Positions 7,554 through 16,017 of a stretch of 64,000 nt of DNA are shown here, in pieces. How positions within the stretch are numbered: the stretch's first letter is position 1; each line of letters starts with the position of its first letter. The position numbers and the translations under genes are program-made. The notes beneath the pieces are model-generated. The model did no database searches. It was not told the origin of the DNA and saw nothing but the letters and a program-made list of their open reading frames with translations. The stretch is from Cupriavidus basilensis (GTDB taxonomy: Bacteria; Pseudomonadota; Gammaproteobacteria; Burkholderiales; Burkholderiaceae): contig NZ_CP062803.1 of assembly GCF_008801925.2 (NCBI RefSeq), positions 3,844,001 to 3,908,000 on the forward strand, given 5' to 3'.

Positions 7554-9791
7554 ATGAATCGCCGCACGCCGATCGCGACTGCCCTGCTCGCGCTGTTCGC
7601 CACGCCCGTTGCCACCCTGGCCCAGACGGCCGCCACGGCCCCCGCGACACAGCCCACGACGACGCTGCATGAAGTGGTGGTGCAAGGCAGCAGCGCCAAC
7701 GACGACTACAGCGCGGTGAAGAGCTCAATCAGCAAGCTGCCCGCGGAACTGCGCGATATTCCGCAATCGGTCACAGTGGTCAACAAGGCGCTGATCGATG
7801 CGCAGGGCGGCACCTCGCTGGCGGATGCGCTGCGCAATGTCCCGGGCATCACCATCGGCGGCGCCGAGGGTGGCCAGATCGGCAACAACATCAACCTCAA
7901 CGGTTTCTCCGCGCGCACCGACATCTACCTGGATGGCTTCCGTGATCGCGGCCAGTACTATCGCGACGTCTTCGCGCTGGATTCGGTGGAAGTGCTGATG
8001 GGCCCCTCATCGATGCTGTTCGGGCGTGGATCCACCGGGGGCGTGATCAACCAGGTCACCAAGAAGCCGTCGCTGAAGGCTGCCACCGAAGTCACCGGCT
8101 CGGTCACCACCAACGGCCTGGTGCGCGCCACCGCGGACTACAACACGCCCACCGGCGAGACCTCGGCCTTCCGGATCGCGGCGATGGCCCAGGACGGCTC
8201 GGCCAGCACGCGCGACCAGACCAAGGTGAAGGATTTCGGCCTCGCGCCGTCGTGGCGCCTGGGCATCGGCACCCCCACCGAGATCACGCTGTCCGCGCTG
8301 CTGCAGCATAACGAGGACCAGCCCGACTATGGCCTGCCGGCCATCAACGGGCACCCGGTCAACGTCGACCGAAAGACGGCCTATGGCTTCAACGACGACC
8401 GCACCATCCAGGACGTGGCCGCACTCAACGCCACCGTGGATCACAAGTTCTCGCCCAACCTGCGCCTGCGCAACCAGACCCAGTTCAACTACGTCAACAC
8501 CAACGCGCGCGAAACCGCGCCGAACGCCGTCGGCACGGTCAACGCCAAGGGCTTCACCCCGCTGACCACCACCACGCTGCCGCTGGACGCGCTGTTCGTG
8601 CGCCAGCAAAGCCATGACCGCCATATCCGCGACTACTCGATCTTCAACCAGACCGAGCTGACCGCCAAGTTCGACACCGGCCCGGTCAAGCACACCGTGC
8701 TGGTGGGCGCGGAAATCGGCCACGATGGCTACGACAACCAGAACTATTACCGCAACGGCACCTGCAACGGCGTGGCGCTGAACCCCGCCGCCACCGCCAC
8801 CGCTGCGGCCGGCACCAGCGGCTACGCGGCGTGCGAGCCGGTCGTCAACCCGACCTACAGCAACTCGCCTTCTACCGCGCCGAGCGCGACCGGCAACCGC
8901 CAGGGCGCGGCGGCCAACACGCTGGCGGCCTACATCAACGACTCGGTGGAGTTCAGCAAGCAATGGAAGCTGGTGGGCGGGCTGCGCTACGACAAGTACA
9001 TTGCCAGCATCACCAATTCCATCAACTCGTCCAACACGCTGGGCAGCACCGTGTTGCCAAGCGCCAGCCAGACGGTCAACTTCACCAGCGTGCGCGTGGG
9101 CGGCATCTGGCAGCCGACCGAGGCACAGTCCTACTACCTGTCGTACGGCACGTCGTTCAACCCGTCGCTGGAGCAGCTGGTGGGCACCGTGGGCCAGCAG
9201 AACCTGGACCCGGAAAAGAACAAGTCCTATGAAGTGGGCGGCAAGTGGGACCTGCTGGGCGGCGACCTGTCGCTGAATTCGGCGCTGTTCCAGATCACCA
9301 AGGACAATGCCCGCAGCCAGATCGACGCCACCACGTACTCGCTGGCCGGCAAGATCCGCGTGCGCGGCTTCCGCGCCGGCGCCACCGGCCGCATCACCAG
9401 CAAGTGGCAGGTCTTTGCAGGCTACACCTATCTGGATGGCGAGATCGTCAACGGCATCGCCGCCGGCACCCAAGGCATGGTCCCGACCAATACGCCCAAG
9501 CACACCGCGACGGCGTGGACCAGCTACCGCGTGTTGCAGGACTGGGAAGTGGGCGGCGGCGCCTTCTATATGTCGCAGCGCTATGCCAACAACACCAACA
9601 CCGTGCAGGTGGGTGGCTACGTGCGCTGGGATGGCATGATTGCCTACCATCAGCCGAAGTACGACGTGCGCCTGAACCTGTTCAACGTGTTCGACAAGAA
9701 GTACTACGATGCGCTGATCCAGTCGGACGGCGGACGCTCGGTGCCCGGCACCGGCCGCACCGCGATGCTGTCCTTCATCTACCGCATGTGA
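7554..9791 (+). CDS. TonB-dependent siderophore receptor
   Basis: A 745-residue outer-membrane receptor. It has a signal peptide (cut near residue 23), a TonB-box-like HEVVVQG at about 39-45, and a plug domain with DIPQSVTVV, the LRNVPGI segment and FGRGSTGGVINQVTK. A 22-stranded barrel follows, ending in an aromatic-containing strand (AMLSFIYRM). The plug signature is that of the FhuA/FpvA/PiuA siderophore class. It takes up ferric siderophores with TonB-ExbBD energy, most likely catecholate because a PiuC-type hydroxylase follows. ATG 7554 leaves a normal signal peptide; the frame is open upstream to 7458. The Fur-like site upstream implies iron repression. Confidence 0.9.
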   Translation: MNRRTPIATALLALFATPVATLAQTAATAPATQPTTTLHEVVVQGSSANDDYSAVKSSISKLPAELRDIPQSVTVVNKALIDAQGGTSLADALRNVPGITIGGAEGGQIGNNINLNGFSARTDIYLDGFRDRGQYYRDVFALDSVEVLMGPSSMLFGRGSTGGVINQVTKKPSLKAATEVTGSVTTNGLVRATADYNTPTGETSAFRIAAMAQDGSASTRDQTKVKDFGLAPSWRLGIGTPTEITLSALLQHNEDQPDYGLPAINGHPVNVDRKTAYGFNDDRTIQDVAALNATVDHKFSPNLRLRNQTQFNYVNTNARETAPNAVGTVNAKGFTPLTTTTLPLDALFVRQQSHDRHIRDYSIFNQTELTAKFDTGPVKHTVLVGAEIGHDGYDNQNYYRNGTCNGVALNPAATATAAAGTSGYAACEPVVNPTYSNSPSTAPSATGNRQGAAANTLAAYINDSVEFSKQWKLVGGLRYDKYIASITNSINSSNTLGSTVLPSASQTVNFTSVRVGGIWQPTEAQSYYLSYGTSFNPSLEQLVGTVGQQNLDPEKNKSYEVGGKWDLLGGDLSLNSALFQITKDNARSQIDATTYSLAGKIRVRGFRAGATGRITSKWQVFAGYTYLDGEIVNGIAAGTQGMVPTNTPKHTATAWTSYRVLQDWEVGGGAFYMSQRYANNTNTVQVGGYVRWDGMIAYHQPKYDVRLNLFNVFDKKYYDALIQSDGGRSVPGTGRTAMLSFIYRM

Positions 9792-9881
9792 GCTGAGGTA
9801 AAGTGGCGTGATGCCATGTCACGCCGCGCGGCAGCGCCGGACACCTCCCGCGCGCTGCCGCCGAACCCTGTCGAGATCGTC

Positions 9882-10568
9882 ATGCTTGTCTGCATTCCCA
9901 AGGTACTCAACGCGGAGCAGCTTGCCGTGCTGCGCCAGCATCTCGACCAGGCCGGCACGGCCTGGGTGGACGGCCGCGTATCGGCCGGCTACTCTGGCGC
10001 GCCGGTCAAGTTCAACCAGCAGATCGACGAGCGCGCCGAAGTGGCGCAGCAGTGCCAGCACCTGATCCTTGGCATGCTCGAGCGCAATCCGCTGTTCATC
10101 AGCGCGGCGCTGCCCAATATCGTCTATCCGCCGATGTTCAACCGCTACAGCGAGGGCATGACCTTTGGCGCCCACGTGGACGGCGGCGTGCGCATTCATC
10201 CGCACAATGGCCGCAAGCTGCGCACCGATATCTCGGCCACGCTGTTCCTCAGCGACCCCGCCAGCTATGACGGCGGCGAGCTGCAGGTGGAAGACACCTA
10301 CGGCACCCACAGCGTCAAGCTGGAAGCGGGTGACATGGTGATCTATCCCGCCACCAGCCTGCACCAGGTCACACCGATCACGCGCGGCACGCGCGTGGCG
10401 AGCTTCTTCTGGATCCAGAGCCTGGTGCGCGACGACGCGCAGCGCGCGCTGCTGTTCGACCTCGACAACGCGATCCAGAAACTCAACCAGACCGGCGCCG
10501 ACGATGGTGCAAGGCGCTCTCTGGTGGGTTGCTACCACAATCTGCTGCGGCAGTGGACCGAGACCTGA
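9882..10568 (+). CDS. PKHD-type Fe(II)/2-oxoglutarate hydroxylase (PiuC-like)
   Basis: A 228-residue 2-oxoglutarate and Fe(II)-dependent dioxygenase. The facial triad is complete: H98 and D100 (FGAHVDGG) and H161 (SLHQVTPI), with R171 to bind 2-oxoglutarate (GTRVASFFW). Start ATG 9882 gives the family N-terminus MLVCIPKVL and its usual length of about 226 residues; an upstream in-frame ATG (9816) would add 22 unlikely residues. It follows the siderophore receptor by 90 bases and is probably co-transcribed. PiuC homologues accompany PiuA-type receptors and are iron-regulated; the hydroxylated substrate is not established. Confidence 0.88.
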   Translation: MLVCIPKVLNAEQLAVLRQHLDQAGTAWVDGRVSAGYSGAPVKFNQQIDERAEVAQQCQHLILGMLERNPLFISAALPNIVYPPMFNRYSEGMTFGAHVDGGVRIHPHNGRKLRTDISATLFLSDPASYDGGELQVEDTYGTHSVKLEAGDMVIYPATSLHQVTPITRGTRVASFFWIQSLVRDDAQRALLFDLDNAIQKLNQTGADDGARRSLVGCYHNLLRQWTET

Positions 10569-10595
10569 AAAGGAACGCGTCAATCCACCGCGCGC

Positions 10596-11486
10596 CTATG
10601 CGAACTGCTCCGCCAGCGCCGCCCTGACCTTACCGACCAGTGCCGCCTCCCCGGCCCGTGCAGGCAGCAGGAAGAATTCCGCCGTGGGCAGGGCCGGCAG
10701 CTTGAGCCTGGCCAGCGTAGCCGCATCGATCCGCGCCACGCCCGGCCCGATCGCCGACTCGTTCAGGCACGAGATGCCAAGCCCGGCAGCCAGCGCCAGA
10801 TGCAGGCCGGCGACACCCGAGGCGGAATGGGCAATCACGTGGTCCAGGCGTCTTCGCAGCAGCATCTGCACCACATACTGATGCAGCGAACAGGTATCCG
10901 GCAGCAGCACCAGCGGCAGCGGGCCGCTCACGCGCTCCGCCTCGCCTTGTGCCGCAACCCAGGCCAGCGTCTCGCGGCGCAGCACGGTGCCGCGCGCGCC
11001 CTTGGCGCCAGCCTGCTGGCCTCCCCCCTTGCCCGGCAACCGCATCGACAAGCCGATATCGAAATCATCGGTGTCCATTCCCGCATCGATGACACTGCTT
11101 TTCGTCACCTGTACGTGCAGCCGCAGGTAGGGATAGCGCTCGCGCAGCCCGCGCAGCATGCCGGCGATCTCGCCCGGGCGGAAGTAGTCCGTCACCGCGA
11201 GCCGCAACTCGCCATCCAGCGTGTGGCCGCGCAGGTCTTGCAGCGCCAGCTCGGACAGCGCGAGGATGCGCCGCGCATGCTCGAGCAGGCGCGTGCCGGC
11301 GGGTGTCGGCGCCGCGCCCTGCTTGCCGCGCGTGAGCAGCGGCACGCCGGCGCGCTCCTCCAGCTTACGCAGCTGCTCGCTGACCGAGGACTGCGACAGG
11401 AACAGCCGGGGCGCCGCCGCGGACAGGCTGCCGGCGTCCGCCACGGTCACGAACGTGCGTAGCTGGTCGAGTTCAAGTGCGCGCAT
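10596..11486 (-). CDS. LysR-family regulator of the adjacent tautomerase/permease genes
   Basis: A 296-residue LysR regulator: HTH at residues 5-65 (LSAAAPRLFLSQSSVSEQLR) and a substrate-sensing domain afterwards. The sensing domain carries a low-complexity insert (GKGGGQQAGAKGARG). It is divergent from the tautomerase gene and shares a 150-base intergenic region holding an inverted repeat (11515-11531), the classic arrangement for control of the divergent genes and itself. It converges with the PiuC-like gene. Confidence 0.87.
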   Translation of the reverse strand: MRALELDQLRTFVTVADAGSLSAAAPRLFLSQSSVSEQLRKLEERAGVPLLTRGKQGAAPTPAGTRLLEHARRILALSELALQDLRGHTLDGELRLAVTDYFRPGEIAGMLRGLRERYPYLRLHVQVTKSSVIDAGMDTDDFDIGLSMRLPGKGGGQQAGAKGARGTVLRRETLAWVAAQGEAERVSGPLPLVLLPDTCSLHQYVVQMLLRRRLDHVIAHSASGVAGLHLALAAGLGISCLNESAIGPGVARIDAATLARLKLPALPTAEFFLLPARAGEAALVGKVRAALAEQFA

Positions 11487-11514
11487 GGCGGGCCCCCATC
11501 TTATTTCGGTATTG

Positions 11515-11531
11515 ACGATGGATAGTATCGT
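11515..11531. promoter_or_regulatory. Candidate LysR operator
   Basis: The inverted repeat ACGAT-N7-ATCGT (11515-11519, 11527-11531) lies between the divergent LysR and tautomerase genes. Its spacing suits LysR binding, though the arms are only 5 bp. Confidence 0.4.
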
Positions 11532-11637
11532 AAATTCCCGTTTTTCCGATGGAAGGCAAACACCTAGACTGGCATCACTTACCCGCCGGGCCAAACCCGG
11601 CCAACCTGGTGAAACCGTAACAACAAAGGAGTCCGTC

Positions 11638-12030
11638 ATGCCCCACATCAACCTGCAGATCTCCGGCAAGCCCAATGCATCGCTGACCCGCCGCAGCGCC
11701 GCCGCCGTAGCCGAGCTGACCCAGCGCGTGCTCGGCAAGAAGCCGGAGGTCACCGTCGTTTCCGTGCAGTACATCGACCACGACGCCTGGATCATCGGCG
11801 GCGAGCCGCTCTCGGAGCTTGGCCACAACGCCTTTCACCTCGACATCAGCGTGACGGACGAAACCAACACCAAGGCTGAGAAAGCGCAGTACCTGAAGGC
11901 CGTGTTCGAAGCCCTCTCCGAGCTGATCGGCAACGTGCATCCGGTTTCATACATCCACGTGGTGGATGCGCGCGCCGCCACCTACGGCTACGGTGGCCTG
12001 TCGCAGGAATACCGCTACCACCACGGCTGA
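11638..12030 (+). CDS. Tautomerase-superfamily protein (4-oxalocrotonate tautomerase-like)
   Basis: A 130-residue protein starting MPHINLQIS, so Pro2 is in place to become the catalytic N-terminal proline of the tautomerase superfamily. It is about twice as long as the 62-residue 4-oxalocrotonate tautomerases, as in fused or MIF-like members. AAGGAG (11626-11631) precedes ATG 11638. It is the first gene rightward of the LysR regulator and is followed by a GntP-type permease, suggesting a role in breaking down a keto-acid or an unsaturated acid. The exact reaction is unknown. Confidence 0.82.
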   Translation: MPHINLQISGKPNASLTRRSAAAVAELTQRVLGKKPEVTVVSVQYIDHDAWIIGGEPLSELGHNAFHLDISVTDETNTKAEKAQYLKAVFEALSELIGNVHPVSYIHVVDARAATYGYGGLSQEYRYHHG

Positions 12031-12174
12031 GCCCAGGCCACGGACGACGGCGAAAGGCGAACCTTTGAGGCAGAACATTGTCGCAGCGCAGCAAGCTGTG
12101 GCAAAGTCGGCACCTGATCCGCCGCGCGTGGCGCCACGAGCGCCGCGCGCGCGGAAGAACCACAAGGAGAACCG

Positions 12175-13566
12175 ATGTCCTTCCTCATAGTCCTGGCCGC
12201 TCTGGCCTTCCTGATGTTTGCGGCCTACCGTGGCTACAGCGTCATCCTGTTCGCCCCGGTGGCCGCGCTCGGCGCCGTCCTGCTAACCGAGCCCGCTGCC
12301 GTGGCGCCGGTCTTCTCCGGCATCTTCATGGAGAAGATGGTCGGCTTCGTCAAACTGTATTTCCCGGTCTTCCTGCTGGGCGCCGTGTTCGGCAAGGTGA
12401 TCGAGCTGTCTGGCTTCTCGGAGTCCATCGTGGCCGCCGCCATCCGCTACATAGGCCGCTCGCGTGCCAATGCGGTGATCGTCGCCGTTTGCGCGCTGCT
12501 GACCTATGGCGGCGTCTCGCTGTTCGTGGTGGTATTCGCCGTCTATCCGTTCGCGGCGGAGCTTTACCGGCAGAGCAATATCCCCAAGCGGCTGATGCCG
12601 GGCGCCATTGCGCTGGGCGCGTTCTCGTTCACCATGGATTCGCTGCCGGGCACGCCGCAGATCCAGAACATCATCCCCACCACCTTCTTCAAGACCACGA
12701 CCTGGGCAGCGCCGGTGCTGGGCCTGCTCGGCTCGCTGTTCATCATCGGGGTGGGCCTGGGCTACCTGGAGTGGCGCCGCCGCGCGGCCATGGCACGCGG
12801 CGAGGGCTATGGCACAGCGTTGCGCAATGAGCCGGAGCGCAGCCAGACCGGCCACCTGCCGCATCCGGCACTGGCGCTGCTGCCGCTGGTGGTGGTGGGC
12901 GTGGCCAACTTCGTCTTCACGCGCATGATTCCGCAGTGGTACAGCAGCAGCTACAGCGTGTCGCTGCCCGGGCTGGCCAAGCCGGTGGAAACGCAGATCG
13001 CCACCGTGACCGCGATCTGGGCGGTGGAGGCGGCGCTGCTGCTGGGCATCGTGGTGGTGGTGGCGACGGCATTCGGCGCGGTGCGCGAGCGCTTTGCCGA
13101 TGGCAGCAAGAGCGCCATCGGCGGCGCGCTGCTGGCCGCCATGAACACGGCCTCGGAGTATGGCTTCGGCGGCGTGATCGCCGCGCTGCCGGGCTTCCTC
13201 GTCGTCAGCGATGCACTCAAGAGCATCCCCAACCCGCTGGTCAATGCCGCCGTGTCTGTCAGCACGCTGGCGGGCATCACCGGCTCGGCGTCGGGCGGCA
13301 TGAGCATTGCGCTGGCCGCCATGTCGGACACCTTCATCCACGGCGCGCAGGCCGCCGGCATTCCGCTCGAGGTGCTGCACCGCGTGGTGTCCATGGCCAG
13401 CGGCGGCATGGATACGCTGCCGCACAACGGCGCCGTGATCACCCTGCTGGCGGTGACGGGCCTGACGCACCGGGAGTCCTACCGCGACATTTTCGCGGTG
13501 ACCGTCATCAAGACGCTGGCCGTGTTCTTCGTGATCACGGTCTACTACGTGACCGGGCTGGCCTGA
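12175..13566 (+). CDS. GntP-family permease (gluconate/organic acid type)
   Basis: A 463-residue integral membrane protein with about 12 hydrophobic segments. Features typical of the GntP/ion transporter superfamily include SGFSESIV, the GGVSLFVVVFAVYP region, the re-entrant-like TMDSLPGTPQIQN segment and a second SGSASGGMSI repeat. AAGGAG at 12164-12169 precedes ATG 12175. It probably imports a sugar acid or hydroxy/dicarboxylic acid with protons. It sits 144 bases after the tautomerase, likely in the same LysR-controlled unit. Confidence 0.85.
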   Translation: MSFLIVLAALAFLMFAAYRGYSVILFAPVAALGAVLLTEPAAVAPVFSGIFMEKMVGFVKLYFPVFLLGAVFGKVIELSGFSESIVAAAIRYIGRSRANAVIVAVCALLTYGGVSLFVVVFAVYPFAAELYRQSNIPKRLMPGAIALGAFSFTMDSLPGTPQIQNIIPTTFFKTTTWAAPVLGLLGSLFIIGVGLGYLEWRRRAAMARGEGYGTALRNEPERSQTGHLPHPALALLPLVVVGVANFVFTRMIPQWYSSSYSVSLPGLAKPVETQIATVTAIWAVEAALLLGIVVVVATAFGAVRERFADGSKSAIGGALLAAMNTASEYGFGGVIAALPGFLVVSDALKSIPNPLVNAAVSVSTLAGITGSASGGMSIALAAMSDTFIHGAQAAGIPLEVLHRVVSMASGGMDTLPHNGAVITLLAVTGLTHRESYRDIFAVTVIKTLAVFFVITVYYVTGLA

Positions 13567-13698
13567 ACCCGGCGGCGCGCGCCGCGCCTTGTGGATCGCG
13601 CCGTCCTTGCCTAGTGTGAGTGGGTAGCCGGCCGTGCGCGCGTGCTTTGCGCGCTACATGCCAGCTACTCCACCCTGCATTTCCCACCGGAACACCGC

Positions 13699-14532
13699 AT
13701 GAAAACCGTGAGTCTGCCCGGCGGCGAAAGCGTTGCCGCGCTCGGCATGGGCACCTGGAACATGGGCGATCAGCCGGCCGCGCGCGCGGAAGAGCTTGCC
13801 ACGCTGCGTCTCGGGCTGGACCTGGGCCTGACCCTGATCGACACCGCCGAGATGTACGGCGATGGCCGCTCCGAGGAACTGGTCGGCGAAGCCATTGCCG
13901 GCCGGCGCGACGAGGTCTTCCTGGTCAGCAAGGTGTACCCGCACAACGCCGGGCGCGCCAGCGCGGTGGCCGCCTGCGAGCGCAGCCTGCGCCGCCTGGG
14001 CACCGACCGCCTCGACCTGTACCTGCTGCACTGGCGTGGCAGCGTGCCGCTGGCGGAGACCATGGAGGCCTTCATGGCGCTGCGCAAGGCGGGCAAGATC
14101 CGTCACTTTGGCGTCAGCAACCTCGACCTGGACGACATGCGCGCGCTGTGGCGCGTGCCCGGCGGCAAGGAGGTAGCGGCCAACCAGTTGCTCTACAACC
14201 TCACGCGGCGCGGCATCGAGTGGGACTTGCTGCCCTGGCTGCGCGAGCATGGCGTTGCCCTGATGGCCTACTCGCCGATCGAGCAAGCCACGCTGCTGCG
14301 CAATCCCCGGCTTGCGCGCTTTGCCCGGACGCATGGCGTCAGCCCGGCGCAGGCGGCGCTGGGCTGGCTGCTGGCGCAGCAGGGCGTCATCGCGATTCCC
14401 AAGACCAGCCACCGCGAGCGCCTGCGCGAGAACCACGGCGCGCTCGCGCTGACACTCTCGACGCAGCAACTGGCCGAGCTGGACGCGGCCTTCCAGCCAC
14501 CGGACGGCCCGCACCCGCTGGCGATGCTGTGA
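13699..14532 (+). CDS. Aldo/keto reductase
   Basis: A 277-residue NAD(P)H-dependent oxidoreductase with the full catalytic tetrad: D48 (LIDTAEMYG), Y53, K78 (LVSKVY) and H111 (LLHWRG). The C-terminal IPKTS cofactor-binding motif is present. ATG 13699 removes an implausible 19-residue extension. It belongs to the DkgA/YeaE-like group that reduces aldehydes and keto sugars. It sits 132 bases downstream of the permease and 47 bases before a flavoprotein, so it may process the imported acid; the natural substrate is unknown. Confidence 0.87.
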   Translation: MKTVSLPGGESVAALGMGTWNMGDQPAARAEELATLRLGLDLGLTLIDTAEMYGDGRSEELVGEAIAGRRDEVFLVSKVYPHNAGRASAVAACERSLRRLGTDRLDLYLLHWRGSVPLAETMEAFMALRKAGKIRHFGVSNLDLDDMRALWRVPGGKEVAANQLLYNLTRRGIEWDLLPWLREHGVALMAYSPIEQATLLRNPRLARFARTHGVSPAQAALGWLLAQQGVIAIPKTSHRERLRENHGALALTLSTQQLAELDAAFQPPDGPHPLAML

Positions 14533-14579
14533 TGTTTTGATGTTGGTATGTTGTGATGTGATGCCCAGGAGCCCCCGCC

Positions 14580-15992
14580 ATGACACTCGACTACGACGCC
14601 ATCATCATCGGCACCGGCCAGGCCGGCCCCCCGCTGGCGGCGCGCCTGAGCGCGGCCGGCCATAAGGTGGCCGTGATCGAGCGCCAGTCGTTCGGCGGGA
14701 CCTGCGTCAACACCGGCTGCATCCCCACCAAGACCATGGTGGCGAGCGCCTACGCGGCTAACCTGGCCCGGCGCGGTGCCGAGTACGGCGTGGTGCCCAC
14801 CGGGCCTGTGACGGTGGACATGGCTCGCGTCAAGGCGCGCAAGGACGGCGTCGTCGGCAAGTCCACGCACGGCGTGGAAACGTGGGTGCGCACGCTGGAA
14901 CATGGCACCGTCCATCTCGGCCACGCGCGCTTCGAAGGCCCGGACACCGTGCGCGTGAACGACACCCTGCTGCGGGCTCGCAAGATTTTCATCAACGTCG
15001 GCGGGCGCGCCGCCACGCCGCCGATGCCCGGACTCGAACAGGTGAACTACCTGACCAACGCCGGCATGATGCGCGTGGACACCTTGCCACGGCACCTGCT
15101 GGTGGTGGGCGGCAGTTATATCGGGCTGGAGTTCGGCCAGATGTTTCGCCGCTTCGGCAGCGAGGTCACCATCGTGCAGCGCGGCCCGCGCCTGATCGAG
15201 CGGGAGGATCCCGATGTGTCCGACGCCGTGCGCGACATCCTCGCCGCCGAGGGCATCGGGATGCGCCTCGACGCCGAGTGCATCGCGCTGGAGCAGCGCG
15301 GCGCCGAAGTCGTGGTGAAGATGGATTGCGCGCAGGGCGCGCCCGAGATCGTCGGCTCGCACGTGCTGCTGGCAGTGGGACGGCGGCCCAATACCGACGA
15401 CCTTGGCCTGGACCGCGCCGGCATCGCCGTGGATGCGCGTGGCTACATCCAGGTGGACGAGCAGCTGCGAACCAATGTGCCCGGCATCTGGGCCATGGGC
15501 GACTGCAACGGGCGCGGCGCCTTCACCCATACTGCCTACAACGACTTCGAGATCGTCGCCGCCAACCTGCTGGACGCGGCATCCGGCGAGCCGCCCCGCA
15601 CGCTCGGCGACCGCATCCCCGCCTATGCGCTCTACACCGACCCGCCGCTGGGGCGCGTGGGCATGAACGAGGCCGAGGCGCGCCGGTCCGGGCGCAATGT
15701 GCTGGTCGGTATGCGGCCGATGACGCGCGTTGGCCGCGCGGTGGAAAAAGGCGAAACGCAAGGCTTCATGAAGATCCTGGTGGATGCCGACAGCCGCGAG
15801 ATCCTTGGCGCGGCGGTGCTGGGCGTGGGCGGCGACGAGGTGATTCATTGCATCCTCGACGCGATGTATGCGTGCGCGCCGTACACGGTGGTCCAGCGCG
15901 CCATGCATATCCACCCAACGGTGTCCGAACTGATCCCGACCATGCTGGGCGAGCTGCATCCGCTGGAGCCGGCCGGGTCGGCGGTGGCATGA
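14580..15992 (+). CDS. FAD-dependent pyridine nucleotide-disulfide oxidoreductase (mercuric-reductase-like)
   Basis: A 470-residue class I flavoprotein disulfide reductase. It has the FAD dinucleotide motif GTGQAG (11-16), the redox pair C42/C47 (GGTCVNTGCIPTK), an NAD(P) fold near GGSYIGLEFGQMF, the second FAD motif IWAMGDCNG and a C-terminal His region HIHPTVSELIPT. It lacks the N-terminal HMA domain and C-terminal vicinal cysteines of true mercuric reductases, so the label is by resemblance only. AGGAG precedes ATG 14580. A DHA2 exporter follows by 25 bases, suggesting a shared role in redox stress or detoxification. Confidence 0.85.
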   Translation: MTLDYDAIIIGTGQAGPPLAARLSAAGHKVAVIERQSFGGTCVNTGCIPTKTMVASAYAANLARRGAEYGVVPTGPVTVDMARVKARKDGVVGKSTHGVETWVRTLEHGTVHLGHARFEGPDTVRVNDTLLRARKIFINVGGRAATPPMPGLEQVNYLTNAGMMRVDTLPRHLLVVGGSYIGLEFGQMFRRFGSEVTIVQRGPRLIEREDPDVSDAVRDILAAEGIGMRLDAECIALEQRGAEVVVKMDCAQGAPEIVGSHVLLAVGRRPNTDDLGLDRAGIAVDARGYIQVDEQLRTNVPGIWAMGDCNGRGAFTHTAYNDFEIVAANLLDAASGEPPRTLGDRIPAYALYTDPPLGRVGMNEAEARRSGRNVLVGMRPMTRVGRAVEKGETQGFMKILVDADSREILGAAVLGVGGDEVIHCILDAMYACAPYTVVQRAMHIHPTVSELIPTMLGELHPLEPAGSAVA

Positions 15993-16017
15993 CAGGCCCG
16001 CACAGCCAGCGCTGAGC

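Noticed and set aside
8007..9650. A 547-codon frame antisense to the siderophore receptor
   Set aside because: Low-complexity Ala/Gly/Val/Arg text only; the receptor is clearly the real gene.
14580..15992. True mercuric reductase (merA)
   Set aside because: No N-terminal metal-binding domain, no C-terminal cysteine pair and no other mer genes nearby.
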